A stretch of 64,000 bases of DNA from Streptomyces filamentosus (GCF_014654895.1 NZ_BNBE01000001.1:3184501-3248500), one strand, 5' to 3'. Shown: positions 1 through 8,194, numbered from the stretch's first letter. Notes: generated by a model not told the origin, from the sequence alone. A program made the numbers and translations.

Positions 1-563
1 CGGCGGCCCTGCTGAACCCGCTCTGCCTGGCGCTGGCGCCGCTGGCCGTCATCCCGATGGTCGTCTACCCGTACGGCAAGAGGTTCACGAACTTCCCGCA
101 CGCGATCCTGGGCCTCGCGCAGGCGATCGGCCCGATCGGCGCCTGGCTCGCGGTCACCGGTGCGTGGTCGTGGGACGCGGTGATCCTGGGCCTGGCGGTC
201 GGCGTCTGGATCGGCGGCTTCGACCTGATCTTCGCCTGCCAGGACGTGCAGGCGGACCGGGCGCACGGCGTGATGTCGGTGCCGGCCCGCTTCGGCATCC
301 CGGCGGCCCTGTGGGGCGCCCGCGCCTCCGCCGTCGTCACCACGGGACTGCTGGTCTGGTACGCGCTCGCCACCGGCGCCGGGATCTTCTTCTGGGTCGG
401 CCTGGTGATCGTCGCCGCCGCCTTCTGCTACGAGCACTCGATCGTGAAGCCGCACGACCTGTCGCGCCTGAACAGGGCGTTCTTCACGACCAACGGCTTC
501 ATCGGCATCTCGCTCTTCCTCTGCGCCCTGCTCGACCTGCTGGTCCGCGGGCTCACCCCGTAG
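1..563 (+). CDS. mqnP: UbiA-family prenyltransferase, probably MqnP (5'-truncated by the window edge)
   Basis: The open frame enters the window at base 3 and ends at the TAG at 561-563, so only the C-terminal ~186 residues are visible. They show alternating hydrophobic helices and the second aspartate-rich motif of UbiA enzymes (GFDLIFACQDVQADRAHG), which binds Mg-prenyl diphosphate. UbiA proteins attach a polyprenyl chain to an aromatic acceptor in the membrane. The ubiX-like gene 10 bp downstream and mqnE 1.5 kb away make the futalosine-route prenyltransferase MqnP (acting on 1,4-dihydroxy-6-naphthoate) the best call. The substrate is inferred from context and could only be a different aromatic acid if the neighbours mislead. 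Confidence 0.85.
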   Translation, partial: AALLNPLCLALAPLAVIPMVVYPYGKRFTNFPHAILGLAQAIGPIGAWLAVTGAWSWDAVILGLAVGVWIGGFDLIFACQDVQADRAHGVMSVPARFGIPAALWGARASAVVTTGLLVWYALATGAGIFFWVGLVIVAAAFCYEHSIVKPHDLSRLNRAFFTTNGFIGISLFLCALLDLLVRGLTP

Positions 564-573
564 GCTCCGCAGC

Positions 574-1263
574 ATGAACGACGGCAAGCGCACCCCCTGG
601 GTCGTGGGGGTCTCCGGGGCGTCGGGTACGCCCTACGCGGCGTCCGTGCTGAGGGGGCTGCTCGCGGCGGGTGAGGGCGTCGACCTGGTGGTGTCGCGGG
701 CCTCGCGGCTCACCCTGCTCGACGAGACGGGCATCGGCTTCCGCGACGCGCACTGGCGCGAGGACCTGGCGGCGTGGCTGGCGCGGGGCGCGGACGGCAA
801 GCCCGACGCGTACGACGTGCCGGTGGAGGCGCTGGAGGACGTGCGGTACTGGCCGGCGGGCGACCTGGCGGCGGGGCCGTCCTCGGGGTCGTACCCGGCG
901 AAGGGGATGCTGATCGTGCCGGCCTCGACCGCCGCGGTGGCGGGAGTGGCGCTCGGTCTGTCGAAGGACCTGCTCCAGCGGGTGGCGAGCGTGACGCTCA
1001 AGGAGCGGCGGCCGCTGGTGGTCGCGGTGCGGGAGACCCCGCTGAGCGGGCAGACGCTGAGGCAGATGGTGGCGCTGGACGAGGCGGGCGCCGTGGTGCT
1101 GCCCGCCTCTCCGGCGTTCTACGCGGGGGCGACGCACATCCAGGACCTGGTGGACTTCGTCGCGGGGCGGGTGCTCGACGCGGCAGGGGTGCCGCACGAG
1201 CTGTACCGCCGGTGGCGGGGGGAACTCGGAGGAGGAGCTCCGGGGGTTCCCCGTGCCGGTTAG
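574..1263 (+). CDS. UbiX-like flavin prenyltransferase
   Basis: 229 residues with the N-terminal flavin-binding start of the UbiX/Pad1 family (VVGVSGASGTPYA at about residues 10-22) and the conserved PASTAAVAG region near 112-120 and KERRPLVVAVRETPLS near 143-158. UbiX prenylates FMN with dimethylallyl phosphate to make prFMN, the cofactor of UbiD decarboxylases. Beside mqnP and mqnE it most likely serves the MqnL-type UbiD decarboxylation of prenylated naphthoate in menaquinone synthesis; the UbiD partner is not in the window and probably lies upstream. It starts 10 bp after mqnP with no clear ribosome site, suggesting coupling. A 63-residue insertion (about 50-100) rich in acidic residues makes it longer than E. 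coli UbiX (~190). Confidence 0.85.
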   Translation: MNDGKRTPWVVGVSGASGTPYAASVLRGLLAAGEGVDLVVSRASRLTLLDETGIGFRDAHWREDLAAWLARGADGKPDAYDVPVEALEDVRYWPAGDLAAGPSSGSYPAKGMLIVPASTAAVAGVALGLSKDLLQRVASVTLKERRPLVVAVRETPLSGQTLRQMVALDEAGAVVLPASPAFYAGATHIQDLVDFVAGRVLDAAGVPHELYRRWRGELGGGAPGVPRAG

Positions 1264-1385
1264 CGCTTCTTCGCGGCCTTCTTCGTGGCCCGCTTCGAGG
1301 CGGAGGCGGTCTGGTGGGCACGCGAGCGGTTGGCCAGGTCCTGAAGCTCGCGCATACGGGCGTAGGCCATCTCGATCGTGTACAC
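1260..1385 (-). CDS. Small basic conserved-type protein, 41 aa
   Basis: A GTG at 1385-1383 is preceded by AGGAG about 8 nt upstream on the minus strand. The 41-residue product begins VYTIEMAYARMRELQDLANR and ends in a lysine-rich tail (KRATKKAAKKR), similar in composition to bacterial histone-like tails. It overlaps the 3' end of the ubiX-like gene by 4 bp, convergently. I know of no characterised function; a nucleic-acid-associated role is only suggested by the tail. An upstream in-frame ATG at 1493 would give 77 residues, but that extension is non-typical in composition and reaches into the AsnC gene's promoter. Confidence 0.6.
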   Translation of the reverse strand: MYTIEMAYARMRELQDLANRSRAHQTASASKRATKKAAKKR

Positions 1386-1463
1386 GGTGTTCTCACTCCT
1401 GAAAGATCGTCTTTGATCTGTTGAAAGATTCGCAGGGCTGCAACCCCTGCATGCCTTAGATTC

Positions 1464-1511
1464 TATACCTAAACTTGCGGTATCGCTGGACAATGGAAGG
1501 TCGTATACCTA
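1464..1511 (+). promoter_or_regulatory. Candidate AsnC/Lrp operator: repeated TATACCTA
   Basis: TATACCTA occurs at 1464-1471 and again at 1504-1511, exactly 40 bp apart; the second copy runs into the AsnC start codon. Between them GGTAT at 1479-1483 forms an inverted half-site with ATACC at 1465-1469. The stretch is AT-rich against its surroundings. Spaced repeats at helical-turn intervals over the gene's own start suit autoregulation by an Lrp-type octamer; binding is inferred. Confidence 0.45.
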
Positions 1512-1966
1512 TGGACGCCGTGGACAGGCAGCTCATCCAGGCCCTGCGCGAGAACGGCCGCGCCTCCTACGCCGAGCTGGGCCGGCTCGTCGGGCTCTCC
1601 GGCCCCTCCGTCACCGACCGCATCAACCGCCTGGAGGCGGCCGGGGTCATCACCGGCTACCGCGCCACCGTGGACGCCGCCTCCCTCGGCCTCGGCGTCA
1701 CCGCCCTCATCGGCATCTCCCTCTCCGACGCCGCCGACCACGAGGACGTGGCCCGCCGCCTGAAGGACCTCGCCGAGATCGAGGACTGCTGGTTCATCGC
1801 CGGCGACGACTCCTTCATGCTCAAGGTCCGCGCCAGCGACGTCGACGGTCTGGAGAAGACGATCCGCCGCCTCTCCGGCACCAAGGGCGTCTCCCGCACC
1901 CGCACCACGATCGTGCTCTCCACCAAGTGGGAGAACCGGGTCGGAGATCTGCCCGAGGAGGGCTGA
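1511..1966 (+). CDS. Lrp/AsnC-family transcriptional regulator
   Basis: 151 residues from the ATG at 1511. Residues 1-50 form the AsnC winged HTH (MDAVDRQLIQALRENGRASY, then GLSGPSVTDRINRLEAAGVI), followed by the RAM/ligand-binding alpha-beta domain ending near VLSTKWENR. Length is normal for the family. In-frame starts at 1475 and 1493 would add 6-12 residues; I prefer 1511 because homologous proteins begin MDAVDRQ. It lies between ubiX-like and mqnE genes, 50 bp before mqnE, so control of menaquinone genes is plausible, as is autoregulation through the TATACCTA repeats. The effector, usually an amino acid, cannot be read from the sequence. Confidence 0.85.
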   Translation: MDAVDRQLIQALRENGRASYAELGRLVGLSGPSVTDRINRLEAAGVITGYRATVDAASLGLGVTALIGISLSDAADHEDVARRLKDLAEIEDCWFIAGDDSFMLKVRASDVDGLEKTIRRLSGTKGVSRTRTTIVLSTKWENRVGDLPEEG

Positions 1967-2015
1967 GAGTACGGTGGGTGAAGCCTGATTTCGGAGATAT
2001 GGGAGGCGGCCGGAG

Positions 2016-3179
2016 ATGGACGCTGGGCTCAAGCGGGAGCTGGAGCAGAAGGTGCTCGCCGGGGAGCGGCTGAGCCGTGAGGACGGCATCGCCCTCTACG
2101 ACTCCGACGACCTCGCCTGGCTCGGCGGGCTGGCCCACGAGGTCAGGACCCGCAAGAACGGCGACGTGGTCCACTTCAATGTCAACCGGCATCTGAACAT
2201 GACCAACGTGTGCACCGCCTCCTGCGCCTACTGCTCCTTCCAGCGCAAGCCGGGGGAGAAGGACGCGTACACGATGCGCATCGAGGAGGCCGTCCGCCTC
2301 GCCAAGGCGATGGAGAACGAGAACCTCACCGAGCTGCACATCGTCAACGGGCTCCACCCCAACCTGCCCTGGCGGTACTACCCGCGCTCGCTCTCCGAGC
2401 TGAAGAAGGCCCTGCCGAACGTCTCCCTCAAGGCCTTCACCGCCACCGAGATCCACCACTTCGAGACCATCTCGGGCATGTCGGCCTCCGACATCCTCGA
2501 CGAGCTCATCGAGGCGGGCCTGGAGTCGCTGACCGGCGGCGGCGCCGAGATCTTCGACTGGGAGGTCCGGCAGCACATCGTGGACCACCGCACCCACTGG
2601 GAGGACTGGTCCCGGATCCACCGCCTCGCCCACGAGAAGGGCCTGAAGACCCCCTCGACGATGCTCTACGGGCACATCGAGGAGCCGCGCCACCGCGTCG
2701 ACCACGTGCTGCGGCTGCGGGAGCTCCAGGACGAGACCGGCGGCTTCCAGGTCTTCATCCCGCTGCGCTACCAGCACGACTTCGTGGACATGCAGGACGG
2801 CAAGGTCCGCAACAAGCTCCAGGCGCGCACGACGATGGCGACCGGCGCGGAGGCCCTGAAGACCTTCGCGGTCTCCCGGCTCCTCTTCGACAACGTCCCG
2901 CACGTCAAGGTCTTCTGGGTCATGCACGGCGTCCAGACCGCGCAGCTCGCGCTCCAGCACGGCGCGGACGACATGGACGGCTCGGTGGTCGAGTACAAGA
3001 TCACGCACGACGCCGACAACTACGGCACCCCGAACAAGCTGACCCGCGAGGACCTGCTGGAGCTCATCCGCGACGCGGGCTTCCGGCCGGTCGAGCGGAA
3101 CACCCGGTACGAGATCATCCGCGAGTACCCGGGCCCGGACGCCGACCGGCGGGAGACGCCGCAGGCGATGCGCGTCTGA
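2016..3179 (+). CDS. mqnE: Aminofutalosine synthase MqnE
   Basis: 387 residues, a radical SAM enzyme with the CTASCAYC cluster motif (Cys66, Cys70, Cys73) in the context NMTNVCTASCAYCSFQRKPG, diagnostic of the MqnE/MqnC/CofH group. MqnE joins SAM with 3-[(1-carboxyvinyl)oxy]benzoate to give aminofutalosine in the futalosine route to menaquinone. Other hallmarks are AMENENLTELHIVNGLHPNLP and GLESLTGGGAEIFDWEVR. The ATG at 2016 has a GGGAGG ribosome site. The gene is probably transcribed apart from the AsnC regulator and is followed by a strong hairpin. Cytosolic. Length and motifs fit MqnE better than MqnC. Confidence 0.95.
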   Translation: MDAGLKRELEQKVLAGERLSREDGIALYDSDDLAWLGGLAHEVRTRKNGDVVHFNVNRHLNMTNVCTASCAYCSFQRKPGEKDAYTMRIEEAVRLAKAMENENLTELHIVNGLHPNLPWRYYPRSLSELKKALPNVSLKAFTATEIHHFETISGMSASDILDELIEAGLESLTGGGAEIFDWEVRQHIVDHRTHWEDWSRIHRLAHEKGLKTPSTMLYGHIEEPRHRVDHVLRLRELQDETGGFQVFIPLRYQHDFVDMQDGKVRNKLQARTTMATGAEALKTFAVSRLLFDNVPHVKVFWVMHGVQTAQLALQHGADDMDGSVVEYKITHDADNYGTPNKLTREDLLELIRDAGFRPVERNTRYEIIREYPGPDADRRETPQAMRV

Positions 3180-3201
3180 GGCCCGTCCGCGCGGGACGGA
3201 G

Positions 3202-3230
3202 AGGCCCGGCGGGTGATCCCCGCCGGGCCT
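3202..3230 (+). terminator. Intrinsic terminator after mqnE
   Basis: A perfect 12-bp stem (AGGCCCGGCGGG at 3202-3213, complement at 3219-3230) with a 5-nt loop lies between mqnE and the convergent AraC gene, so it may serve both. There is no long T tract, as is common in Streptomyces. Confidence 0.75.
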
Positions 3231-3233
3231 TCC

Positions 3234-4100
3234 TCACGCCCCGGTGCGCTCCACCGGGATCCACAGCTCCGCCGCCGCCGTCGTCCAGTCCGCCGAGGGG
3301 CGGACCGAGAGGATCTCGGGGCCGGGGCGGCTCTCGTACGGGTTCGACGGGAACCACTCGGTGAAGACGTCCCGCCACAGGTACTGGAGCGCCTGCGGGT
3401 AGGGGCCCTCGTTCTCGAAGACGGCCCAGGTGCCGGCGGGGACGTCCAGGGTCTCGTACGGCTCCGGCGCCCGGTCCTTCGCGACCGCGCCGTACCAGTG
3501 GTCGAGCTCCACGCCCTCCTCGCGGCTGCCGGAGAGGTGGACGACGGCGGAGACGAGCCCGGCGGGCTCCCCGGCCGACAGGGCGGCGAGCCGGCCCAGC
3601 GCCTCCTGGCCGAGGCCCCGGATCTGGGCGGCGATCGCCGGGTTCTCGCCCTGGTGGACGAGCGGGACCCTGGCCCGGTCCCCGACGATCCGGAAGGCGT
3701 CCCTGGTCACGGTGCGGTACTTCATGCTGCTGTTCCCTTCGACGACGAGCCGGAAGGACATGCGCGGCTGGGCGGTGAGCGCGGCCCCGGTGCGGCGGGC
3801 CTCGCCGGGGCCGACGCCGTGGAACGCGCGGAACGCGCGGGCGAATGCCTCCCCGGAGCCGTAGCCGTACCGGACGGCGATCTCCAGGAGCGTCCGCTCC
3901 CCGGCGAGCACCTCGGCGCCCGCGACGGTGAGCCGTCTGCGCCGCACGTACTCCGACAGCGGCATCCCCGCGAGGGCGGAGAAGAGCCGCCGGAAGTGGT
4001 ACTCGGAGGTGGCGGCGATCCGGGCGAGCGCGGCGGGGTCGAGCTCGCCGTCGAGGCGCGCCTCGACGTGGTCGAGGGCCCGGTTCAGTCCGTCCAGCAC
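3234..4100 (-). CDS. AraC-family regulator with GyrI-like effector domain
   Basis: 288 residues from a GTG at 4100. Two AraC HTH motifs occupy residues ~10-105 (AALARIAATSEYHFRRLFSA and LLEIAVRYGYGSGEAFARAF), followed by a GyrI/SOUL-like effector-binding domain (MKYRTVTRDAFRIVGDRARV to the end, with VPAGTWAVFENEGPYP typical of the fold). This HTH-first, GyrI-second order matches Rob/BmrR-like activators that sense small hydrophobic or cationic compounds. The ribosome site is weak. No adjacent transporter identifies its target; the GNAT gene upstream on the same strand (96 bp away) may be unlinked. Confidence 0.9.
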   Translation of the reverse strand: MLDGLNRALDHVEARLDGELDPAALARIAATSEYHFRRLFSALAGMPLSEYVRRRRLTVAGAEVLAGERTLLEIAVRYGYGSGEAFARAFRAFHGVGPGEARRTGAALTAQPRMSFRLVVEGNSSMKYRTVTRDAFRIVGDRARVPLVHQGENPAIAAQIRGLGQEALGRLAALSAGEPAGLVSAVVHLSGSREEGVELDHWYGAVAKDRAPEPYETLDVPAGTWAVFENEGPYPQALQYLWRDVFTEWFPSNPYESRPGPEILSVRPSADWTTAAAELWIPVERTGA

Positions 4101-4196
4101 GGGGCCTGTCCTTCTCTCTCTGGTTCGGTCCCCCCACCGTAGGAACGGGGCGCGGCCCCGGACCCGACAATCCCTGCCCGATCGGGTCGGGTCGGG

Positions 4197-4730
4197 TCAG
4201 GTCAGGGGCAGCAGCATGGTGATGTCGTCGCGGTCGTCGCCGGGGGCCACGCGGATCGCGCCGGGCACCCGCCCGACCTCCTTGTACCCGGCCCGGGCGT
4301 AGAAGGAGTCGACGCCGGTCCCGCCGCGGACGCCGAGCCGGATCGCCTCGACGGCCTCGAAGCCGGGGGCGGTGCGGGCGGCGTGCTCCACGGCGGCCAT
4401 GAGGTCGAGACCGTACCCCTTGCCCTGGTGGCGGGGGTGGACCATCACCGTGTACAGCCACACCCAGTGGGTCATCAGGCGGTGCGCGTTGAAGGCGAAG
4501 AAGGCGGTGGCGGCGATCCGGCCGTCCTCGTCGCGGCCGACGAGGAGCCGGGTGGTGCCCCGGTCCATGCCGGTGAGGTGCTTGAGGAGGGAGGGGCGGA
4601 TCTCCTCGGGGGTGACGGGCGGGACGAAGCCGACGGCGCCGCCCGCGTTGGAGACGTCGGCCCAAAGGGCGAGGACGCCGTCGGTCAGGGAGCGGTCGAC
4701 CGTCGGATCGACCTCGAAGGTAAGGGTCAT
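4197..4730 (-). CDS. GNAT-family N-acetyltransferase
   Basis: 177 residues with the acetyl-CoA pyrophosphate loop VHPRHQGKGYGLDLM (about 93-107) and the preceding strand VWLYTVMVHP. The C-terminal GTGVDSFYARAGYKEVGRVPGAIRV is the usual GNAT beta6-beta7 region. The ORF ends in VAPGDDRDDITMLLPL. Substrate unknown. The ATG at 4728-4730 is overlapped by an inverted repeat (ATAGAT 4729-4734, ATCTAT 4742-4747) that sits in an AT-rich promoter and may be an operator. It is transcribed toward the AraC gene. Confidence 0.85.
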   Translation of the reverse strand: MTLTFEVDPTVDRSLTDGVLALWADVSNAGGAVGFVPPVTPEEIRPSLLKHLTGMDRGTTRLLVGRDEDGRIAATAFFAFNAHRLMTHWVWLYTVMVHPRHQGKGYGLDLMAAVEHAARTAPGFEAVEAIRLGVRGGTGVDSFYARAGYKEVGRVPGAIRVAPGDDRDDITMLLPLT

Positions 4731-4747
4731 AGATGGACTGTATCTAT
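4729..4747 (-). promoter_or_regulatory. Inverted repeat over GNAT start/promoter
   Basis: ATAGAT and ATCTAT (4729-4734 and 4742-4747, spacer 7) form a perfect 6-bp inverted repeat covering the start codon and immediate upstream of the minus-strand GNAT gene. Function inferred only from position and symmetry. Confidence 0.35.
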
Positions 4748-4932
4748 TACTTCAGGGAGGGCTCAAGAGGATTCCGTCCCTCGGACGCCCCGCCCGGCGC
4801 CCGCGACCCCCGGCCGGTCCGGCCCGCCCCGTCCCCACCCCCCTTCGGGCGGCCGCCGCCCCCCGTGCTTCACTGGAGGACGGCTCGTCCCGTATGGGGA
4901 AGATTCGGAACCTCGGAACGAAAGAGTGGGTC

Positions 4933-5199
4933 ATGCTCCGCTACTCGCTGATGCGGCTCGGCATCTTCGCCGGGTGCTTCCTCGCCCTGTGGGGCCTCGT
5001 CTACGCCGGCGTGCTCCCGCGCGGCCTCGGCGACTCCAACCTCCTGTGGGTCCTCCTCCTCTCCATCGTCGTCTCCGCCCCCCTCAGCTTCGTCCTGCTC
5101 CGCAAGCAGCGCGACGACCTGAGCGCCGAGATCGTCGAGAAGGTCGACCGCGCCAAGGGCCGCCTCGACGCCAACCGGACCCGCGAGGACGCGCTCTGA
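4933..5199 (+). CDS. DUF4229 small membrane protein
   Basis: 88 residues starting MLRYSLMRLGIFAGCFLALW with two predicted transmembrane helices (about 6-24 and 33-50) and a charged cytoplasmic tail (LLRKQRDDLSAEIVEKVDRAKGRLDANRTRE). Length and the LRYSLMRLGIFAG start fit the actinobacterial DUF4229 family, of unknown role. A start 13 codons upstream (MGKIRNLG...) is open but unlike the family. Upstream 4748-4932 holds no other gene that I can support. Confidence 0.8.
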   Translation: MLRYSLMRLGIFAGCFLALWGLVYAGVLPRGLGDSNLLWVLLLSIVVSAPLSFVLLRKQRDDLSAEIVEKVDRAKGRLDANRTREDAL

Positions 5200-5245
5200 G
5201 GGAGCGGCCGGGGGTGGGATCCGGGAGTGTACCCAGGGCCGGGCG

Positions 5246-5812
5246 TCACTCCCCGGAGAGCAGGGCCCTCACCGCCGAAGGCCCGTTGAAGTCGGCCGAG
5301 AGCGCGTCCATCAGCACCTCGTCGCAGACCTCTCCGAGCCAGTAGCCGGACTCCCGCAGCCTCCCGGCGTGCCGGAAGCCGGCGCGTTCGTACGCCGCGA
5401 CGGCCGCCGAGTTGGGCGCCAGCACCTTCAGCCAGACCATGCGCAGGGCCGACACGTGGAACGCGTAGTCGAGGGTGAGGCGGGTCGCCTCCGCGCCCAG
5501 GCCGCGTCCGCGCGCTTCCCTGGCGAGCATGACGACGAACTCGGCCGTGCGGACGGAGTCGTCGGGCAGGAGTGTGGTCACGCCCACGGGGACGGGTTCG
5601 TCGCCGGTCAGGTCGTAGACCGTGAAGCGGATGTTGGCCCCCCGGAGCTGGTGCGCCATGCCCTCGGCACGGGCTTCCAGTGACTCGGGGACCTGTCGGC
5701 CGTAGCCGACCATCAGCGTCGGGTCCTGTTCCCACCGCCAGTAGGTCTCGGTGAGGTCCGCCCGGTAGGGGCCCAGGGCGCAGGTGGGGGTGGAGAGCCA
5801 GAGGTCGGTCAC
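5246..5812 (-). CDS. GNAT acetyltransferase of the lasso-peptide operon (AlbT-like)
   Basis: 188 residues, RimJ/RimL-type GNAT, with the acetyl-CoA loop EARGRGLGAEATRLTLDYAF and the C-terminal LKVLAPNSAAVAAYERAGFR. The GTG start at 5812-5810 overlaps the TGA of the leader-peptidase gene (GTGA), so it is translationally coupled as the last gene of the lasso operon. In the published albusnodin system a GNAT acetylates the lysine just after the ring (Lys10); the present core has Lys at the same place, so this is the expected enzyme. The assignment rests on operon position and the remembered albusnodin work. A generic GNAT that merely sits at the operon end is the alternative. Confidence 0.85.
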   Translation of the reverse strand: MTDLWLSTPTCALGPYRADLTETYWRWEQDPTLMVGYGRQVPESLEARAEGMAHQLRGANIRFTVYDLTGDEPVPVGVTTLLPDDSVRTAEFVVMLAREARGRGLGAEATRLTLDYAFHVSALRMVWLKVLAPNSAAVAAYERAGFRHAGRLRESGYWLGEVCDEVLMDALSADFNGPSAVRALLSGE

Positions 5813-6363
5813 GGAGCAGCTCCGATGGTGAGGGCCGTGGTGCAGGCGCGGGTCGATGCGGGCTCGGCGATGGGGACGCCGTCGTGAGTGGCGATCCAGG
5901 CGTGGAGGCGGACGGGGTCGGGGGCGACACCGTGGTGCCAGACGACGGAGCGGCGGCGCAGGGCGAGGAGCAGGACGGCGGCGGCCGATTCTTCCAGGCA
6001 GGCGGTGCGGTCGGGAGAGCTCCAGGCGGCGCGCCGTACGGCGCCGACGGCTGAGGCCGCCTGCCGGGTGTCGGCGGGCCCGACGGTGACGGAGTGGGCC
6101 GCACGCACGATGCGCAGGACGCGTCGCATGGCAGTCCGCCGGGGCCCCGCGCGTTTTACGGCGAGGACGAGGAAGAGAGCGGTGGCCGCCAGGGGGCTCC
6201 ACGCGCCAGGTGGCCGGGTCAGCCCGGCGGGATGCTCCGTGCTGCCCCAGCTCGCGGCCGGGGCGGTGGTCGGGCCGGACCTGGCCGGGAGCGCGCAGCG
6301 GACGCGGCCCGTGTCGTAGTCGATGAGGACGCGGACGTGTCCGAAGTCGACGAGGGCGTCCAT
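5809..6363 (-). CDS. Lasso peptide leader peptidase (B2-type, transglutaminase-like)
   Basis: 184 residues. The C-terminal half has the B2 catalytic triad in order: Cys122 (RTACLEESAAAVLLLAL), His154 (VRLHAWIATHDG) and Asp161. B2 proteins are cysteine proteases that cut the leader from the precursor before ring closure. The first ~25 residues (VRVLIDYDTGRVRCALP) resemble only the opening strands of an RRE/PqqD fold, and no separate RRE (B1) gene is present, so leader recognition must be unusual or handled by this N-terminus. The ATG overlaps the cyclase stop (TGATG). A hydrophobic stretch at 57-69 is present. Confidence 0.85.
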   Translation of the reverse strand: MDALVDFGHVRVLIDYDTGRVRCALPARSGPTTAPAASWGSTEHPAGLTRPPGAWSPLAATALFLVLAVKRAGPRRTAMRRVLRIVRAAHSVTVGPADTRQAASAVGAVRRAAWSSPDRTACLEESAAAVLLLALRRRSVVWHHGVAPDPVRLHAWIATHDGVPIAEPASTRACTTALTIGAAP

Positions 6364-8156
6364 CAGACCGCCTTCCCGGGGACGGGGGAGGCCCATACCG
6401 GTGGGGGTGTGCGGTCGATCGCGTGCAGCCAGGCGTCCACGGTGAGCGCCTGCTCGATGGTGGCCAGCGGCATGGGCACTCCGGCAGAGGCCCGCCGCAC
6501 GTCGGCCCGGAAGCGGGCCAGGTCGAGCAGGCCGAGTGCGGCGAGGCGCAGGCCCGCCGAGTCGAGCAGTTCGGGCAGGGCGGCGCGCATGCCGCTGTAG
6601 TGGTCGGCCTCGAAACCGCCCTTCGTCGTGCGGGCACGGACCTCGGCGGGCAACGTGTCGGCGAACGCCTTGGTCAGGGTCGGCTTGTAGGCGTGGAGCG
6701 GAGGCCGGTCGCGGAGCGGGGTCCGCAGGATCGCGTCCACCACCCGGGCGTCCAGGAAAGGGTTGTGCAGGTCGATTCCTTCGCTCGCCGCCAGTTCGGC
6801 GTCCGCGGCGGCCGTGCGGGCCACTTCCCGGATCTCGTCCACGAGGACGCGGACGGAGGCGTCCAGCCCCGGGAGGACGTCGGGCCGGGCTGCGGCCCGT
6901 TCGGCGGCCCGTGCGAGGAGCCGGAGGGCGTCCGGAGTCGCCCAGGGCGGGACGGGCAGGGTGGGGAACCAGCGGACGTCGCCCGTGCCCAGGCGCTCGC
7001 CGGGGTTCGTGGCCAGGCGGGCCAGCGCCTGGGCGCGGGTGGTCCGCGCCATGGCCGCGGCGTCCCGGAGCAGGGGCGTGACCGGAGTGCGGCGGAGCCG
7101 AGCCCAGCCGACGGCCTCGCCCGCCGCCCGGCGGTAGTGGCCGTGGTGTACGAGATCGGCGAGATGAGCGGGCGGCTGGAACAGGACGCTGTCGCCGCCG
7201 TCCCCGGTCAGATGGGTACGGGTTCCCAGCGTTTCCCGCATCCATCGGAGCTGTCCGAGGAGACGAGTGTGCGTGAGCGTGGACGGAGCGGGCTCGTCGG
7301 TCACGGGTACGCCGTGCAGGCGGGTGTACGGCCGGTGCGCGGCGGTCAGGGGAAGCGGCCGGTGCGCGATGCGTCCGTTCGAGGCGGCGACGGCGAGCCG
7401 GGCGTACGAGAGGTCGGCTCCGTCCGTCATCCCCTCCGGGTGGACGGTGACGGCGTCGAGTGGGCGGTCGAGCATGGAGGCGGCGACGACGGAGAGCGTG
7501 GTGGAGTCCAGCCCGCCGGACAGGTCGCCGGCGAGCGCCGGGTCGGCGGTGGCCCGGAGGCGTACGGCTGAGGTCAGTGCATTGCGCAGCCGCAGGTGCG
7601 GCGGTCCGCCGACCGGGTCGGGACGCCAGGTGGCAGAGGCCGCGTACGGACTGCCGTCAGGGGGAAGTGCCACGCGGCAGCCCGGCGGGAGCTGTTCGAC
7701 CCCGTCGAAGTGGCTCCGGCCTTCGGCGAGGACCGGTAGGGACGGGGCGAGCACGGCACAGGCCAGTCGTTCGACGTCGATCCGGGAGCCGGCCAGGGCC
7801 GCGAGGAACCTCGCCGACGTGGACCAGGCCCACGTTCCTTCCCACGCGACCGCGTACACGGGCAGCGCGCCCACCGGATCGGTGTGCACGACCACGCCGT
7901 TCCCCGCGTCCTCCATCACCGCGTACGCACCGGGCCACCGCCACGCGACGGACGCGGGCACCGCCCGGCGGGCCAGGCCCCGGACCTCGCCGTCGTCCGC
8001 CCCGCACGGTCCGGCGACGAGCACGCACCGGTCGGCGTGCCGCGCGACGCGTACGGGAATCCCGCCCGACCGCCAGGCGGTCGGCGCGGCGAGGACGTGC
8101 GCACCGACCGGGTGGGGCAGGCCGGGCCGGTTCGCGCTGAATCCCCCGATGGGCAT
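6363..8156 (-). CDS. Lasso peptide cyclase (asparagine synthetase-like C protein)
   Basis: 597 residues. The ATP-PPi loop SGGLDS is at residues 213-218, and GDGGDSVLF plus EGIDLHNPFLDARVVDAI follow, as in lasso macrolactam synthetases. The enzyme adenylates the side-chain carboxylate of the ring acid (here Asp9) and joins it to the Gly1 amine. The N-terminal glutaminase-like domain lacks the catalytic Cys2 (it begins MPIGG), as expected for lasso cyclases that do not use glutamine. The start at 8156 has AAGGAG 7 nt upstream; an extension to 8222 lacks a ribosome site. It follows the precursor gene after a 75-bp gap with a hairpin. Confidence 0.92.
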   Translation of the reverse strand: MPIGGFSANRPGLPHPVGAHVLAAPTAWRSGGIPVRVARHADRCVLVAGPCGADDGEVRGLARRAVPASVAWRWPGAYAVMEDAGNGVVVHTDPVGALPVYAVAWEGTWAWSTSARFLAALAGSRIDVERLACAVLAPSLPVLAEGRSHFDGVEQLPPGCRVALPPDGSPYAASATWRPDPVGGPPHLRLRNALTSAVRLRATADPALAGDLSGGLDSTTLSVVAASMLDRPLDAVTVHPEGMTDGADLSYARLAVAASNGRIAHRPLPLTAAHRPYTRLHGVPVTDEPAPSTLTHTRLLGQLRWMRETLGTRTHLTGDGGDSVLFQPPAHLADLVHHGHYRRAAGEAVGWARLRRTPVTPLLRDAAAMARTTRAQALARLATNPGERLGTGDVRWFPTLPVPPWATPDALRLLARAAERAAARPDVLPGLDASVRVLVDEIREVARTAAADAELAASEGIDLHNPFLDARVVDAILRTPLRDRPPLHAYKPTLTKAFADTLPAEVRARTTKGGFEADHYSGMRAALPELLDSAGLRLAALGLLDLARFRADVRRASAGVPMPLATIEQALTVDAWLHAIDRTPPPVWASPVPGKAV

Positions 8157-8194
8157 CCGGTCACTCCTTCGTTCCGAGGGGTCGGGGATCGGGG

